64,000 nucleotides of DNA from Caldilineaceae bacterium SB0661_bin_32 (GCA_009841235.1 VXMH01000036.1:1-64000); one strand, 5' to 3'. Shown: positions 46,923-56,737, counted from the first letter of the stretch. Numbers and translations are program-made. The notes: generated from the letters alone by a model not told the origin.

Positions 46923-47768
46923 TCACTTCAAATCAGGTCCGGGCACGCGGTTCCACTCCAGCGGTTCTTCGTCACCCTCGTAAGTGGGAACCAATCTCTG
47001 GACGAGTTTCTGCGCCTGCGGCGGCCAGTCGACCACTCGTGTCTGGGTTCGGCTCAAATTGGACTGAATGCGAGGCGAGGAGATGTCGAAATTGGGATGG
47101 TACCAGATCGTAATTACTGTGCGCCGCTCATCGGTCTGGTTGGCGTAGGAGCCATGGAGAAGCCTGGAATCACCGATCACCAGATCTCCGGCGCGTACGG
47201 GCACGGCCTGATCTTCCGGCATCGGTTGGTAGGCAGGATGGGTGGGGTCGGTGGCGCGGCGCAGTTCATCGGTATGGGCGGTGGGCACGGCGTCGTGCAT
47301 ACGGTGACGCTTGCGGTGGGAGCCGGAGATGACCCGCAGGCAGCCGTTCTCGATGCGCGTGTCGACCAGATAGTACATTGCAAAGACCTGCAGGGGGAGG
47401 TCGGTATAGCTGAGCGGATCGTTCCACCCCCACCAGTCCTGATGCCAGAATAATGGCGGCGAGTGGCCTGGCTTGCTGATCACGAAGCCGGAGGACCAGC
47501 GCGGCTTTGAGTAGCCCATTGAGGCCAGCGCGTCGAGGGCAGGCGGATAGGCGACCAGTTCGGCGAAGAAGGGATCATCGTAGACGCTGATCATGCTGCC
47601 GGTGGATTTCTGCTCCTCGAAGTGCTCGGCGGTCTGCGCATCAATGAGGCCGTCGCTGGCGGCGCGCACACGGGCCAGCATCTCGGGTGACAGCACCTGG
47701 TCAAAGACGCAGTAGCCGTCTTCTACCAACTGGGTCCTTTTGTCTTGGGCGATGGTGGTTGTTGTCAT
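46923..47768 (-). CDS. Phytanoyl-CoA dioxygenase (PhyH) family protein, second copy
   Basis: A 281-residue Fe(II)/2-oxoglutarate oxygenase distinct from the copy at 39010-39876. Iron ligands are in LFWHQDWWGWNDP (HxD about 107-109) and the distal His in SRLLHGSYANQT, followed by RRTVITIWYHP with the probable 2OG arginine. GCLRVISGSHRKRH is the conserved strand. Proximity to an aldehyde dehydrogenase suggests an oxygenation-then-oxidation route, unproven. Confidence 0.9.
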   Translation of the reverse strand: MTTTTIAQDKRTQLVEDGYCVFDQVLSPEMLARVRAASDGLIDAQTAEHFEEQKSTGSMISVYDDPFFAELVAYPPALDALASMGYSKPRWSSGFVISKPGHSPPLFWHQDWWGWNDPLSYTDLPLQVFAMYYLVDTRIENGCLRVISGSHRKRHRMHDAVPTAHTDELRRATDPTHPAYQPMPEDQAVPVRAGDLVIGDSRLLHGSYANQTDERRTVITIWYHPNFDISSPRIQSNLSRTQTRVVDWPPQAQKLVQRLVPTYEGDEEPLEWNRVPGPDLK

Positions 47769-48005
47769 GATGCCTCCCCTGCGTTGTATAGCATGGAATT
47801 CAAGGAAAAACGGAAAGGCGAGGGTGCAAATTCATGTTTATCTGCAGAGCACAGAATTGCGGCGCCGCTCTCGCAAGAGCGTCTCTATTGTAACAGAGAG
47901 GCGGGGGTCTTTCCATACTGGCCCAGCGATGCGCGTATGTTCCCAAACGGTTCCATGGGATACAATCTCATTGCAATAGGTGTATTTTTGGAAAAGGAAA
48001 TCACT

Positions 48006-49448
48006 ATGCTCATCGGACTCGACATCGGCACAACCTCATTGAGCGCGGTCGTACTGGACCCGGCGAGCGGCAGCCAAGCGGCCCACCGGACTGTTGCCAA
48101 TCGCGCCGGTTCGTCTCCGGGACCTGGACGCGCTGAGTTGGACCTGGCGCGTCTATACGAGTTGGCCGTGCAGTGCCTGGCGGAGTTGGTGGCGCAGGCC
48201 GATTTGGCCCCTACCGACATACAAGGCATCGGTGTTACCGGCCAGCAGCATGGCGTTGCTCTTATTGGGCAGGATGCTTTGCCGGCTGGGCCCGCGATTA
48301 CGTGGCAGGACTTGCGGGTGCAGGAGCCGCTGCCCGGTTCTGACAGGCCGGTGCTGGAGCGGTTCATTTCGGCCGCGGGAGGGCGTGAGGCCTTTCGCAA
48401 TACCGGTTGTCTGCCGGCGGCGGGGTTTCTGGGCCCCAGCCTTTACTGGCTCAGATTGCAGGATGCTCTGCCCGATCTCCCGGTGACTGCCTGCTTCGTC
48501 CCGGATGCTGTGGTCTCGTTCCTGACCGGCGCCGCGGTGGTGTGTGAGCCGACGCTGGCGGGCAGTTCCGGAATCTTCGACATTCGGGCGAATTGCTGGG
48601 ACACGACGCTGTTGGAGCGGTTGGAGCTGCCGGAGGGCCTCTTTCCGCCGATTGGGGGCGCCGGGGATATTGTGGGAGGCCTGCGCCGTGAACTGGCTGA
48701 AGCTGCCGGCCTGGAACCGGGGACGCCGGTGACGGTTGCGCTGGGGGACAATCAGGCCAGTTTCATCGGCAGCGCGCCGGAGCCGGGTCATAGTCTGCTC
48801 TTGAACGTGGGAACCGGCGGACAGATTTCTGCTCGCACGGATAGTTTTCATTTCATTCCCGGGTTGGAAAACCGCCCATTTCCCGGGGAACTGTATCTGC
48901 TAATTGGGGGAGGGCTGTTCGGGGGTCGTTCTTATGCCTACTTGCAGGGCTTTTTCCAGCAGGTGGGCGCCGAACTCCTGGAAGCGGATGTGCCCGACGA
49001 CCTCTATGACCGGATGACGGAGCTGGCGGCGACGGTTCCGGCCGGGAGCGATGGGCTGCGCTGTGAACCGTTCTTCACTGGCAGCCGCATTGACCCGGGG
49101 CTGCGTGCCTCCTTCAGCGGGTTGTCACCGGACAACTTCACGCCTGCTCATTTCGCGCGCGCACTGCTTGAGGGGATGGCAGACGGCTTTGTCGCCTTTT
49201 TCGAACAGATGGAGCCGGTGGTGGGAAAGCCGCCGCTCCTGGTGGGCGCGGGCAACGGTGTTCGCCAGAACCGTCTGCTGGCCCAGATCCTGGCACGCCG
49301 TTTCGAGAAGACGCTGCTGATTTCAAGCCATATGGAAGAGGCGGCGGTCGGTGCGGCGGTGGCGGCTTCGGTTGGACTGGGTATCTTCGGGGACCTGGAG
49401 ACGGCAGCGGCCGCACTGCTTGACTACGCGGACGCAGTCGAACCGTAG
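48006..49448 (+). CDS. FGGY-family carbohydrate kinase
   Basis: A 480-residue sugar kinase of the FGGY/actin-like ATPase family. The N-terminal domain starts LIGLDIGTTSLSAVVLD. Other blocks are IGVTGQQHGVALIG, TWQD, ALGDNQASFIGS, LNVGTGGQIS and the late VGAGNGVRQNRLLAQIL. The combination (ISAAGG, LPAAGFLGPSLYWL) looks closer to sedoheptulokinase or xylulokinase-like members than to glycerol kinase, but the sugar is not determined. ATG 48006 follows AAGGAAATCACT; the long upstream frame is not coding. Confidence 0.88.
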   Translation: MLIGLDIGTTSLSAVVLDPASGSQAAHRTVANRAGSSPGPGRAELDLARLYELAVQCLAELVAQADLAPTDIQGIGVTGQQHGVALIGQDALPAGPAITWQDLRVQEPLPGSDRPVLERFISAAGGREAFRNTGCLPAAGFLGPSLYWLRLQDALPDLPVTACFVPDAVVSFLTGAAVVCEPTLAGSSGIFDIRANCWDTTLLERLELPEGLFPPIGGAGDIVGGLRRELAEAAGLEPGTPVTVALGDNQASFIGSAPEPGHSLLLNVGTGGQISARTDSFHFIPGLENRPFPGELYLLIGGGLFGGRSYAYLQGFFQQVGAELLEADVPDDLYDRMTELAATVPAGSDGLRCEPFFTGSRIDPGLRASFSGLSPDNFTPAHFARALLEGMADGFVAFFEQMEPVVGKPPLLVGAGNGVRQNRLLAQILARRFEKTLLISSHMEEAAVGAAVAASVGLGIFGDLETAAAALLDYADAVEP

Positions 49449-49456
49449 CAAGGAAA

Positions 49457-49478
49457 ATCGGGGCCGCGCGACCCCGGT
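49457..49478 (-). terminator. Possible terminator after proA
   Basis: On the minus strand a 7-bp stem with one wobble (ACCGGGG-type arm and CCCCGAT arm, 8-base loop) runs directly into TTTTCC. It lies 22 bases past the proA stop and before the convergent kinase stop. Confidence 0.5.
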
Positions 49479-49500
49479 CGAAAGAAAGATCGCTTAAGAG

Positions 49501-50847
49501 CTACTCCCGCACCTGCATATCTCCCAGCACAATCCACTTGTAGGTGGTCAGCTCCTCCAGGCCCATCGGTCCGCGTGCGTGGAGTTTCTGCGTACTGATC
49601 GCGACTTCGGCGCCGAGGCCAAACTCGCCGCCGTCGTTGAAGCGGGTGCTGGCGTTTACGAAGACGGCTGAGGAGTTGACGGCATCCACGAAGCGTTGGG
49701 CGTTGTTCCAGTCCTGGGTGAGGATGCCGTCGGAGTGGTCCTGGCTGTGCTCCTGAATATGCGCGATGGCCTCGTCGAGTGAGTCCACCAGTTTCACGCC
49801 GAGGATCAGTGTCATCCACTCCGTGTCCCAGTCGTCAGGCCCTGCGGGGAGGACCGTTGCTCCGCGGTCTGTGAGATGCGGCATAGCGTCGGGTGTCGCG
49901 CGTAGCTCGACACCGCACTCGGCCATGCGCTGCGCCAGTTTGGGCAGAAACTCCGGCGCGATTTGGCGATTGACGAGGAGCGTATCGAGGGCGTTGCAGA
50001 CGGAAGGACGTTGGGTGCGGGCGTTGACGATGACGTCCATTCCCCGCTCCTGATCTGCGCTGATGTCGATGTAGTAGTGGCAGATGCCGATGCCCCCGGT
50101 GATGACTGGAATGGTGCTCTGTTCGCGGCATAGGCGGTGTAGACTATTGCCGCCGCGAGGGATGAGCATATCGACATATTCATCCATGCGCAAAAACTGG
50201 GAGACCAGCGCCCTGTCCGGGTTGCCGATGTATTGGATGGCCTCGCTGGGCAGGCCTCGGGCTTGCAGCGCGCCGGCGATAACGGAAACGAGTGCCAGGT
50301 TGCTGCGTAAGGTCTCCTTTCCGCCGCGCAGTATGACTGCGTTGCCGGTCTTGAGGCTGAGGACAGCGATATCGATTGTGGTGTTGGGGCGGGCCTCGTA
50401 GATGACGCCGAGGACGCCGATGGGAATGCGCCGACGGCTGAGGCGTAATCCGTTGGGCAGCAGGCGGCTTTCGAGCTCGGCGCCGACGGGGTCGGGGAGA
50501 GCAGCTACTTTGCGCGTGTCGTCGGCCAGACCTCGTATACGATCGGGTGTCAGGAGCAGGCGGTCGAGCAGGGCTTCGCTGAGACCGCTGGCGCGGCCGT
50601 CGGCGATGTCGAGCTCATTCTGCGCCAGAACCTCTGCGCTGCGTGCTTCCAAGGCGTCGGCGATGGCATGGAGCGCTTCATTTTTGCGCGTTGATGACAG
50701 CCCGGCCAGTTTGCGGCTTGCCTGGCGCGCGGCCTTTCCCATCGCCTCGAGGTCTACCTGCTGCGCTGCGGGCTGAGAAGACTCATTTTGAGGAAGCTGA
50801 ACTGTACTTTGGTCGTTCGTGCCTTGTTTCTTGACAGCTATAGTCAT
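49501..50847 (-). CDS. proA: Gamma-glutamyl phosphate reductase
   Basis: Reduces gamma-glutamyl phosphate to glutamate semialdehyde, the second step of proline synthesis. The 448 residues show aldehyde-dehydrogenase-like folding with [41 protein letters not shown] and the C-terminal [37 protein letters not shown] pattern; catalytic Cys is in [15 protein letters not shown] 50847 follows GAGGAG. It starts 16 bases after proB ends, on the same strand. Confidence 0.96.
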   Translation of the reverse strand: MTIAVKKQGTNDQSTVQLPQNESSQPAAQQVDLEAMGKAARQASRKLAGLSSTRKNEALHAIADALEARSAEVLAQNELDIADGRASGLSEALLDRLLLTPDRIRGLADDTRKVAALPDPVGAELESRLLPNGLRLSRRRIPIGVLGVIYEARPNTTIDIAVLSLKTGNAVILRGGKETLRSNLALVSVIAGALQARGLPSEAIQYIGNPDRALVSQFLRMDEYVDMLIPRGGNSLHRLCREQSTIPVITGGIGICHYYIDISADQERGMDVIVNARTQRPSVCNALDTLLVNRQIAPEFLPKLAQRMAECGVELRATPDAMPHLTDRGATVLPAGPDDWDTEWMTLILGVKLVDSLDEAIAHIQEHSQDHSDGILTQDWNNAQRFVDAVNSSAVFVNASTRFNDGGEFGLGAEVAISTQKLHARGPMGLEELTTYKWIVLGDMQVRE

Positions 50848-50863
50848 AAATCTCCTCACAGTC

Positions 50864-51967
50864 CTATTCCAAAAGGATCATATCATTGCGGTGGAGCGCG
50901 ACCGGCCCGTAGCCATAACCGAGCCGTTCGCTAATCTCGTGCGACTGGCAGCCGCGAATTCGTTTCAGGTCAGCGCTGCTGTAGCGAGTGATGCCGCGAG
51001 CCAGGTCCGGCCCGCTTTTTTCTTTCACATAGACTGCGTCGCCGCGTTCGAACTCGCCTTCGACCGAAGTGATACCAACGGGAAGGAGGCTGTTGCCGTG
51101 AAGGCGCAGGGCTTTGGCCGCGCCGGCATCCACCAGAAGACGGCCCGAAGGCGCGGGGCCGGCCAGGATCCATCTTTTGCGATTCTCCAGCGGTGCTTCC
51201 TGTGCTGGGAAACGGGTGCCAACTTGCGCACCGGAGGCCGCGCGCAAAATCACGTCCGGTGAATTGCCGTCGGCGATTACGACGTCAGTTCCGGCGCGGC
51301 AGGCGATGTCCGCAGCCTGCAGCTTGGTGCTCATGCCGCCAATCCCCAAGGCGGAGTGCGTGTTGCCGGCGAGGGCGCGCAGGGAATCGTCGATCGTCTG
51401 GACTTCAGGAATCAGTTGTGCGTTCGGGTCGGTGCGCGGGTCGGCCGTAAAGAGGCCCTCTTGGTCGGTCAACATCAGCAGCAGGTCGGCGTCGGTCAGA
51501 ACAGCCACCAGCGCAGAGAGATTGTCATTGTCGCCAACCTTGATCTCTTCGACAACCACGGCGTCGTTTTCATTGACGATCGGAACGATCTGGTGCTTGA
51601 GCAGGGCGCTGAACGTGTCGCGGGCGTTGAGAAACCGCTGGCGGTTTTCGGTATCCGCCCTCGTCAGCAGAATCTGCCCGACATGGATACCATAGATTTC
51701 GAAGAACCTCTCCCACATGAGCATCAGCCGGCTCTGGCCGACGGCGGCCAGCATCTGGCGGCTGGACAGCGTATCAGGCAGGTCGGGGAAGCGCAGGCGG
51801 GCCCGCCCGGCGGCCTGCGCGCCGGAGGAGCAGACGATCAACTCCTTTTCCTGATGATGGAGCGACGCGATCTGGCGGGTCAGTTCCACCATCTGGGGTT
51901 GGTTGAGGAAACGGGTGCCCTTGGTCAGTACACCTGTACCCAACTTGACGACGATTTTGCGATACAT
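50864..51967 (-). CDS. proB: Glutamate 5-kinase
   Basis: First enzyme of proline synthesis (glutamate plus ATP to gamma-glutamyl phosphate). The amino acid kinase domain (about 1-255) has [30 protein letters not shown] and [14 protein letters not shown]-terminal PUA domain (about 275-355) begins at [21 protein letters not shown]. It is the first gene of proBA. ATG 51967 gives the normal N-terminus. Feedback inhibition by proline is expected from the family. Confidence 0.96.
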   Translation of the reverse strand: MYRKIVVKLGTGVLTKGTRFLNQPQMVELTRQIASLHHQEKELIVCSSGAQAAGRARLRFPDLPDTLSSRQMLAAVGQSRLMLMWERFFEIYGIHVGQILLTRADTENRQRFLNARDTFSALLKHQIVPIVNENDAVVVEEIKVGDNDNLSALVAVLTDADLLLMLTDQEGLFTADPRTDPNAQLIPEVQTIDDSLRALAGNTHSALGIGGMSTKLQAADIACRAGTDVVIADGNSPDVILRAASGAQVGTRFPAQEAPLENRKRWILAGPAPSGRLLVDAGAAKALRLHGNSLLPVGITSVEGEFERGDAVYVKEKSGPDLARGITRYSSADLKRIRGCQSHEISERLGYGYGPVALHRNDMILLE

Positions 51968-52054
51968 ACTTCCCGTCCCACTGGAAAAAGGGAAACTGCC
52001 CACCGGGTGCAAGTTTGCCAGTGGACAATTACAGGCCACCGGGATGGCGCTAAC

Positions 52055-52084
52055 AGTATAATGCAGTGAAGAAGGATCCGGCAA
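52055..52084 (-). promoter_or_regulatory. Probable proBA promoter
   Basis: On the minus strand TTGCCG (52084-52079), an 18-base spacer and TATACT (52060-52055), about 88 bases upstream of the proB ATG. Confidence 0.5.
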
Positions 52085-52181
52085 TCGATATCTTGTGAAA
52101 TCCAGCTGTTTTTGTTCAGTTTTTTGCCTGTGCTAAGATAGTTAGTGGACTGCGTGCGCCAAGCAGTTGGGTGCACCCCTT

Positions 52182-52330
52182 GCCCGGTTGCAGAACTTCT
52201 GCGTCAGGCGCGACAGCGCAATGGCCGGGTTCTCCTGCTGCCGGTTCCGGCAATTCTGACGGTTCGCGGCAGCCCGGTGACGCGGCAACGGGCGACACAG
52301 ACAGATTCCCCGGACTCAACAGCGTGCCGC
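52182..52330 (+). ncRNA. Candidate structured leader RNA (unassigned)
   Basis: Nested and adjacent stems can be drawn: GCAGA-ACT-TCTGC (52190-52202) enclosed by CCCGG (52183-52187) with CCGGG (52225-52229); GCCGG-TT-CCGGC (52240-52251); GCCCG (52272-52276) with CGGGC (52289-52293); and GCGGCA (52266-52271) with TGCCGC (52325-52330) closing a domain. It sits between a possible promoter at 52112-52139 and the ATG at 52472. It does not match riboswitch consensus sequences I can recall. High GC alone can produce such stems, so this is only a candidate. Confidence 0.3.
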
Positions 52331-52471
52331 AAAGAGCTGTAAAAAGACAATGCCTGGTCACTTCGGCATATGAAGGCGAAGCGACCGCTGAAAATGGGCA
52401 CATGCCAGTACAGAGGATTCACGTTCAATGCGCCCCTGCCCGAAAGCGGCGCGGACTGGAGGAAAAAGTAA

Positions 52472-55400
52472 ATGGGAAGGTCTTCTTTCGAATATGATGA
52501 GCCGCTCCGCCCTGAAACGAAACCGGCCTCCGGGCTGCGGAGGTTTGCAACGGCCATTCTTTCGCTTGTCCTGATTCCCGCCCTGATCATCGCGGCGCTG
52601 CTTTTGCCGCCGATCAGTTTGCTGGAGCGCATCCAGGGCCTTTCCTCAACGGCAATTGACAGGAACGGCGGTTCGCTCATGGATCCGGACGGGATGACGA
52701 TCGTTTTTCCACCGGAAGGTGTTATTGAGTCATTTCGAGTCAGCCTTGACAGCATACCGCGTGCAGAGTTTCTAAACGGGAATGCGGGAGAGGCATGGCT
52801 GACTGCGCTGAATGCCCTGGACGTCGCGGGTCTGGAAGCCAAGAGCCCGATCTACCAGGTGGAGGTGCAGGGTGGACGCTTGGAGCAAAGCATCGTGCGT
52901 ATCCCGATTCCCAACGACAGCCAGCCGTACGAAACGTTGGAACTGTACAGCTGGGATGGGGACAGTTGGGAATTTGTGCCCAGCGCTGTTCTGGCAGTGG
53001 AAGACAGAATTGAAGCCCGCTTAGGCGGTCCGCCGCCATCCAATTTTATCGTGATGCAGACCAGCGCGCCGCCGGCGCGGGTGGGGACCAACATAGGCGT
53101 AGGCGAGCAGCCTCCGGCCAGCCTGGCGAATGCGGCGATAACGACACTTGCAGTGGGCGGCTATTACTTGCGGGGGGACGGGGCGCTGGACATTGTGCGC
53201 ACCAATCCTCCTGCCGGCAACTATGCGATTGTGCCGGTGCTGCGCAACTGGCAGGGCGGCACGGCGCCGCGCAGTGACCTGCTCCACAATATGCTGGTGG
53301 AACCGGGCCAGCTGCAAAACCAACTTACTGCAATCGCGAATCTCCTGACCCAGTACAGTTTCCCTGGTGTCATCATCGACTATCGGGGCATGGAAACGAT
53401 ACCGGCTGGAGAAGCAGAGTTCACCCACTTCATCGAACAGCTGGCGAAGCGATTGCACGCGCCCGATATGAATCGCTGGCTGGCCGTGCGGGTGGAGTGG
53501 CCGCAGCAGATCTCCATGGTTGAGTGGAACACACGCGGCTACGACTGGAAGGCCTTGGGCGCCGCCGCGGATCGCGTTCTGATTCCAGGACCGGCTGACC
53601 CCGCGGCGTATCAGTTGGGTGGGCAGATGGGAGCCCTGCTGGCCTTCGCGACAGACCAGATTGACCGGAGCAAGGTGCAGGTGGAGCTGCCGGGCATGTC
53701 GGTGGAACGGAGCGGAAACCAGCTGTGGCTGAAGGGCTTTCAACAGTCTCTGCAACCGTTGGTGGCTCGGATCCGCCTGAGTGGAGAAGATGGCGTGATC
53801 GTTCCCGGCGCAGATGTCGAGGTTGCGGCGGTCAACCCGCGTGTCACTCGTCCATTGACCTGGGACGACGCGATAGGCGCTTATGTGTACGCGTACACGG
53901 ACGACCAGCAGATGGAGCGGACGGTTACGATCGAGAACAGCAGCAGCTTCGCCCGCAAACTGAACCTGCTGGAGCGCTATGAAGTGACCCAGGTGATGGT
54001 GCGTGATGCGGATTCCGGGGATGTGGACCCGGCCTTGTGGGAGGTCGCGCGCCAGTTCCAGACGGGAGGAGGCGTGAATACCGCGCCGACGATGTTGAAG
54101 GTCTCCTACAAGATTTTCCACCCTGACGGCGGCGTGATGGAGGAGGTAACGGTCCCGATCGAGAATCCGGTATATACCTTCATGGCGCCTGCCGGCGAGG
54201 GGGAGATTCATGTCGAGGCCCAGGTTGTGCAGATATCGAATCTGGGGAGCATGCAGGCGGCCAGTCCGCAGAACACGGTGGCGATGAGCCTGGCGACGCC
54301 GACACCGGTTGCAACCAACACTCCCGTACCGACACCAACGCCAGAATCTTCGAGACTGGTCAGCACGCAGAACACAAACGTGCGTGAAGGGCCGGGCACG
54401 AATTATCCCGTTGTAACCCAACTCAAGGCCGGTCAGCCCTATCTCATTTTTGGCAAGAACGACGCCGGTACCTGGTGGCAGATCGATATTGGCAATGGCA
54501 ATAAGGGTTGGGTGTTTGCTGAACTGACGACGGCCAGCGGTCCTCTGAACACAGTTGGCGTGATCACCGATATCCCAGACCCGCCTGCCGCCGCGCCCGC
54601 AGCGGCAGCACCGCTCCCAGCGGGTGGCGGCGGCTTCGGTTACGGTGTGCAGGCGCATATGGTCCACAACAACCAGGCCGGCCAGGTCATGCAGAAGACG
54701 CGCGAGATGGGCTTCGGCTGGGTGAAGCAGCAGATCGAATGGAAGGTCTTCGAGCACAATCAAGGTCAGTATGACTGGGGCTCGATGCAGGGCATCATCG
54801 ACGCGGCCAACAACGCGGGCATCAGCCTCCTGTTCAGCGTTGTGAATGCGCCGCCATGGGCGCGCGAAGGAGGATTCGAGCCGAATGTCGGCGGTCCTCC
54901 GGCGGACCCGAACACGTTTGCCAGGTTCCTGGGGGCGATGGCGGGCAAGTACTGCGGGACATCGCTGAAGGCGATCGAGGTCTGGAATGAGCAGAATTTG
55001 CATTACGAGTGGGGCAACCTGCCCTTGGATCCGGCCAAATATGTGGCGCTCTTGAGACCTGCCTACACGGAGATTAAAAAAGCGTGTCCACAGATGTTCG
55101 TGATCAGCGGGGCGCTGACGCCGGCCGCCAGCAACGGAGCGCCGCAGAGCAGGGGCGGTATCGCGGCGATGGATGATTTCGAATATCTTGAGAAGATGTT
55201 CCAGGCCGGGCTGAACAACTACATGGACGGCATCGGCGCGCATCCGAGCGGATACAACGTGCCGCCTCAATACACGTGGGAGCAGGGCTGTGAGGCGATT
55301 CAGAGGCATGGCAACAGCGGTTTCAACGGGGCGTGCGACAGCCCGCACCACTCCTGGAGTTTCCGCAGTACGATGGAGGGATATCGAAACATCGCGGTCA

Positions 55401-55693
55401 AGTACGGCGCGGGCAACAAGCGCATCTGGCCGACCGAGTTTGGCTGGGCTGCCGGCGGCGCGTTTGATCCGCGTTACGGATATGCGAATGACAACGACTT
55501 TAACGAGCAGGCCGTGTGGACGGTCGAGGCCTTTCAGATGATGAAGAGATGGGGCTGGGTGGGCCCGGCGATCCTGTGGAATCTGAATTTCCGCGTGGTG
55601 GCGAATCATACGGAGAAGGCGCAGTGGGGGATTGTGGACCATAATTGGGGCAATCTGCCGGTGTTCAATGCGCTGCGTGATATGCCGAAGTAG
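52472..55693 (+). CDS. Large secreted or membrane-anchored two-barrel glycosidase-like protein with SH3b domain
   Basis: A 1073-residue protein. A cytoplasmic leader and one membrane helix (about 24-48) precede a beta-rich region (50-210). Then comes a GH18/YaaH-like TIM-barrel segment (about 220-450; SFPGVIIDYRGMETIPAGEAEF, with Asp and Glu in DYRGME). Further beta domains and a Thr/Pro linker (about 608-626) lead to an SH3b domain (630-690; NTNVREGPGTNYPVV). An Ala/Pro linker is followed by a C-terminal clan GH-A barrel (about 715-1073) with acid/base E840 in WNEQN and nucleophile E989 in WPTEFGW. A cell-wall or polysaccharide target is likely. ATG 52472 follows GGAGGAAAAAGTAA. Confidence 0.82.
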   Translation: MGRSSFEYDEPLRPETKPASGLRRFATAILSLVLIPALIIAALLLPPISLLERIQGLSSTAIDRNGGSLMDPDGMTIVFPPEGVIESFRVSLDSIPRAEFLNGNAGEAWLTALNALDVAGLEAKSPIYQVEVQGGRLEQSIVRIPIPNDSQPYETLELYSWDGDSWEFVPSAVLAVEDRIEARLGGPPPSNFIVMQTSAPPARVGTNIGVGEQPPASLANAAITTLAVGGYYLRGDGALDIVRTNPPAGNYAIVPVLRNWQGGTAPRSDLLHNMLVEPGQLQNQLTAIANLLTQYSFPGVIIDYRGMETIPAGEAEFTHFIEQLAKRLHAPDMNRWLAVRVEWPQQISMVEWNTRGYDWKALGAAADRVLIPGPADPAAYQLGGQMGALLAFATDQIDRSKVQVELPGMSVERSGNQLWLKGFQQSLQPLVARIRLSGEDGVIVPGADVEVAAVNPRVTRPLTWDDAIGAYVYAYTDDQQMERTVTIENSSSFARKLNLLERYEVTQVMVRDADSGDVDPALWEVARQFQTGGGVNTAPTMLKVSYKIFHPDGGVMEEVTVPIENPVYTFMAPAGEGEIHVEAQVVQISNLGSMQAASPQNTVAMSLATPTPVATNTPVPTPTPESSRLVSTQNTNVREGPGTNYPVVTQLKAGQPYLIFGKNDAGTWWQIDIGNGNKGWVFAELTTASGPLNTVGVITDIPDPPAAAPAAAAPLPAGGGGFGYGVQAHMVHNNQAGQVMQKTREMGFGWVKQQIEWKVFEHNQGQYDWGSMQGIIDAANNAGISLLFSVVNAPPWAREGGFEPNVGGPPADPNTFARFLGAMAGKYCGTSLKAIEVWNEQNLHYEWGNLPLDPAKYVALLRPAYTEIKKACPQMFVISGALTPAASNGAPQSRGGIAAMDDFEYLEKMFQAGLNNYMDGIGAHPSGYNVPPQYTWEQGCEAIQRHGNSGFNGACDSPHHSWSFRSTMEGYRNIAVKYGAGNKRIWPTEFGWAAGGAFDPRYGYANDNDFNEQAVWTVEAFQMMKRWGWVGPAILWNLNFRVVANHTEKAQWGIVDHNWGNLPVFNALRDMPK

Positions 55694-55728
55694 GAGTTCT
55701 GACATGAATTTCTGCAGGTCTTAGCTCT

Positions 55729-56604
55729 GTGCTGGTTCGCTTTCAGTCACATCAGGTTCTCGGCAGGCTGTTGCAATTGTCCCTGGCGCCGGTAGAGATT
55801 ACGGTAAATGTAGAGGTTGATCTCCTGGGGGAGTCGCCCAAAGCCGATATCCTTCTCCTGCGTAGAGAGGGGGAAGAGTGGAACGCGGCGCAAAGAGCGC
55901 GGCTGCCAGATGGCGTGCGCGACAGCGCGGCAGGACACGCTTTGTTGGAATTCAAATATACGGAATCGGTAAACGAAACCGCGCTCGCCCAAGCGGTCTC
56001 GTACGACCATTTCTACCGGCAGGCGCAAAGGTTGTCCGAAGAGCAGGCGATCACCGTCGTACTGAGCGCTAGAACGCCGCAAACGACCAGGCTGGCAGAG
56101 TGGGGTTACGAGGAGATGCAAGAGGGCGTTTTCCGCAGCCCTCTACCACTGCTGCGGCGCGTCTGGTTGCTGGTGTTGAACGATCTGCCGCCAACCCCCC
56201 ACAACGCCTTTGTCAAGCTCTTCGCCAGCCGAGAGCAGGAACGGAAGGCGGCCTTTGGGGCGCTGGCTGCGACCGAGGTAACTATGTCGCCCCAGCTGCA
56301 TGCCTACATGTTTGGCCTGCAAGAGACGTTGGAGGTGAAAGGAGAGATCGATATGGCCGAGATGTTGACCCCGGACAAGATCATGGAGATAGGTGAAAAG
56401 ATACGCCAGCGCGTTCTTGAAACGGCTACCCCCGAAGAAAAGCTAGCAGGATTAGACCCCCAGGAAAGACTAGAAGGGCTTGAACCACAGGAAAGACTAG
56501 AAGGGCTGACCGATGCGGAACGAAAGCTGCTCTTTCGATTGCTTCGGGAAGAGTTGGGCATTCCCCCCGGGGGCGAGGGAGACAGCGATGGTGGCACTGC
56601 ATGA
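55729..56604 (+). CDS. Rpn-like PD-(D/E)XK nuclease-fold protein with C-terminal nonapeptide repeats
   Basis: A 291-residue protein of a family common in Chloroflexota and cyanobacteria but unnamed. The PD-(D/E)XK pattern is visible: Asp in PKADILLLRREGEEW (about 39) and E-x-K in HALLEFKYTES (about 74-76), then a helical region to about 225. The tail has three 9-residue units (EEKLAGLDP, QERLEGLEP, QERLEGLTD) ending in an amphipathic helix LLFRLLREELG. The GTG at 55729 is a weak start and the N-terminus may be clipped: a TGA at 55705-55707 closes the frame. Rpn-type proteins are recombination-promoting nucleases. Confidence 0.68.
   Translation: MLVRFQSHQVLGRLLQLSLAPVEITVNVEVDLLGESPKADILLLRREGEEWNAAQRARLPDGVRDSAAGHALLEFKYTESVNETALAQAVSYDHFYRQAQRLSEEQAITVVLSARTPQTTRLAEWGYEEMQEGVFRSPLPLLRRVWLLVLNDLPPTPHNAFVKLFASREQERKAAFGALAATEVTMSPQLHAYMFGLQETLEVKGEIDMAEMLTPDKIMEIGEKIRQRVLETATPEEKLAGLDPQERLEGLEPQERLEGLTDAERKLLFRLLREELGIPPGGEGDSDGGTA
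56434..56514 (+). repeat. Three 27-bp repeats encoding a nonapeptide
   Basis: Units at 56434-56460, 56461-56487 and 56488-56514. The last two share CAGGAAAGACTAGAAGGGCT exactly; the first is divergent. They encode EEKLAGLDP, QERLEGLEP and QERLEGLTD. Confidence 0.85.
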
Positions 56605-56737
56605 CACATGCCGCCCTGTCGTGGATGGCGAAAAGGACGTTTAATGCGGCGCTATCTTCCAAGCCTATGTGCTCAAGCGCCGCTTCCTGAATTAGAGAGT
56701 GTGTGATTTGCCGGAGAAGTCGACCAAGGACGACTTA

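Larger units (their letters stand above)
51968..52471. other. 504-base divergent intergenic region with promoters and hairpins
   Basis: No coding region. It holds a likely proBA promoter on the minus strand (52055-52084), a possible plus-strand promoter (TTGTTC 52112-52117, 16 bases, TAAGAT 52134-52139), and a cluster of inverted repeats at 52182-52330 inside the leader of the large secreted protein gene. GGAGG precedes its ATG. Confidence 0.6.

Noticed and set aside
48006-49448. Glycerol kinase
   Set aside because: FGGY motifs fit, but characteristic glycerol-kinase blocks are absent and the sequence looks nearer xylulo-/sedoheptulokinase types.
52182-52330. Known riboswitch (c-di-AMP, c-di-GMP, SAM, cobalamin) in the leader
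   Set aside because: I compared by memory with their core sequences and found no convincing match; kept only as an unassigned structured candidate.
53021-55705. 894-residue minus-strand frame opposite the large secreted protein
   Set aside because: Antisense shadow with no domain; the plus-strand protein has clear motifs and a Shine-Dalgarno.
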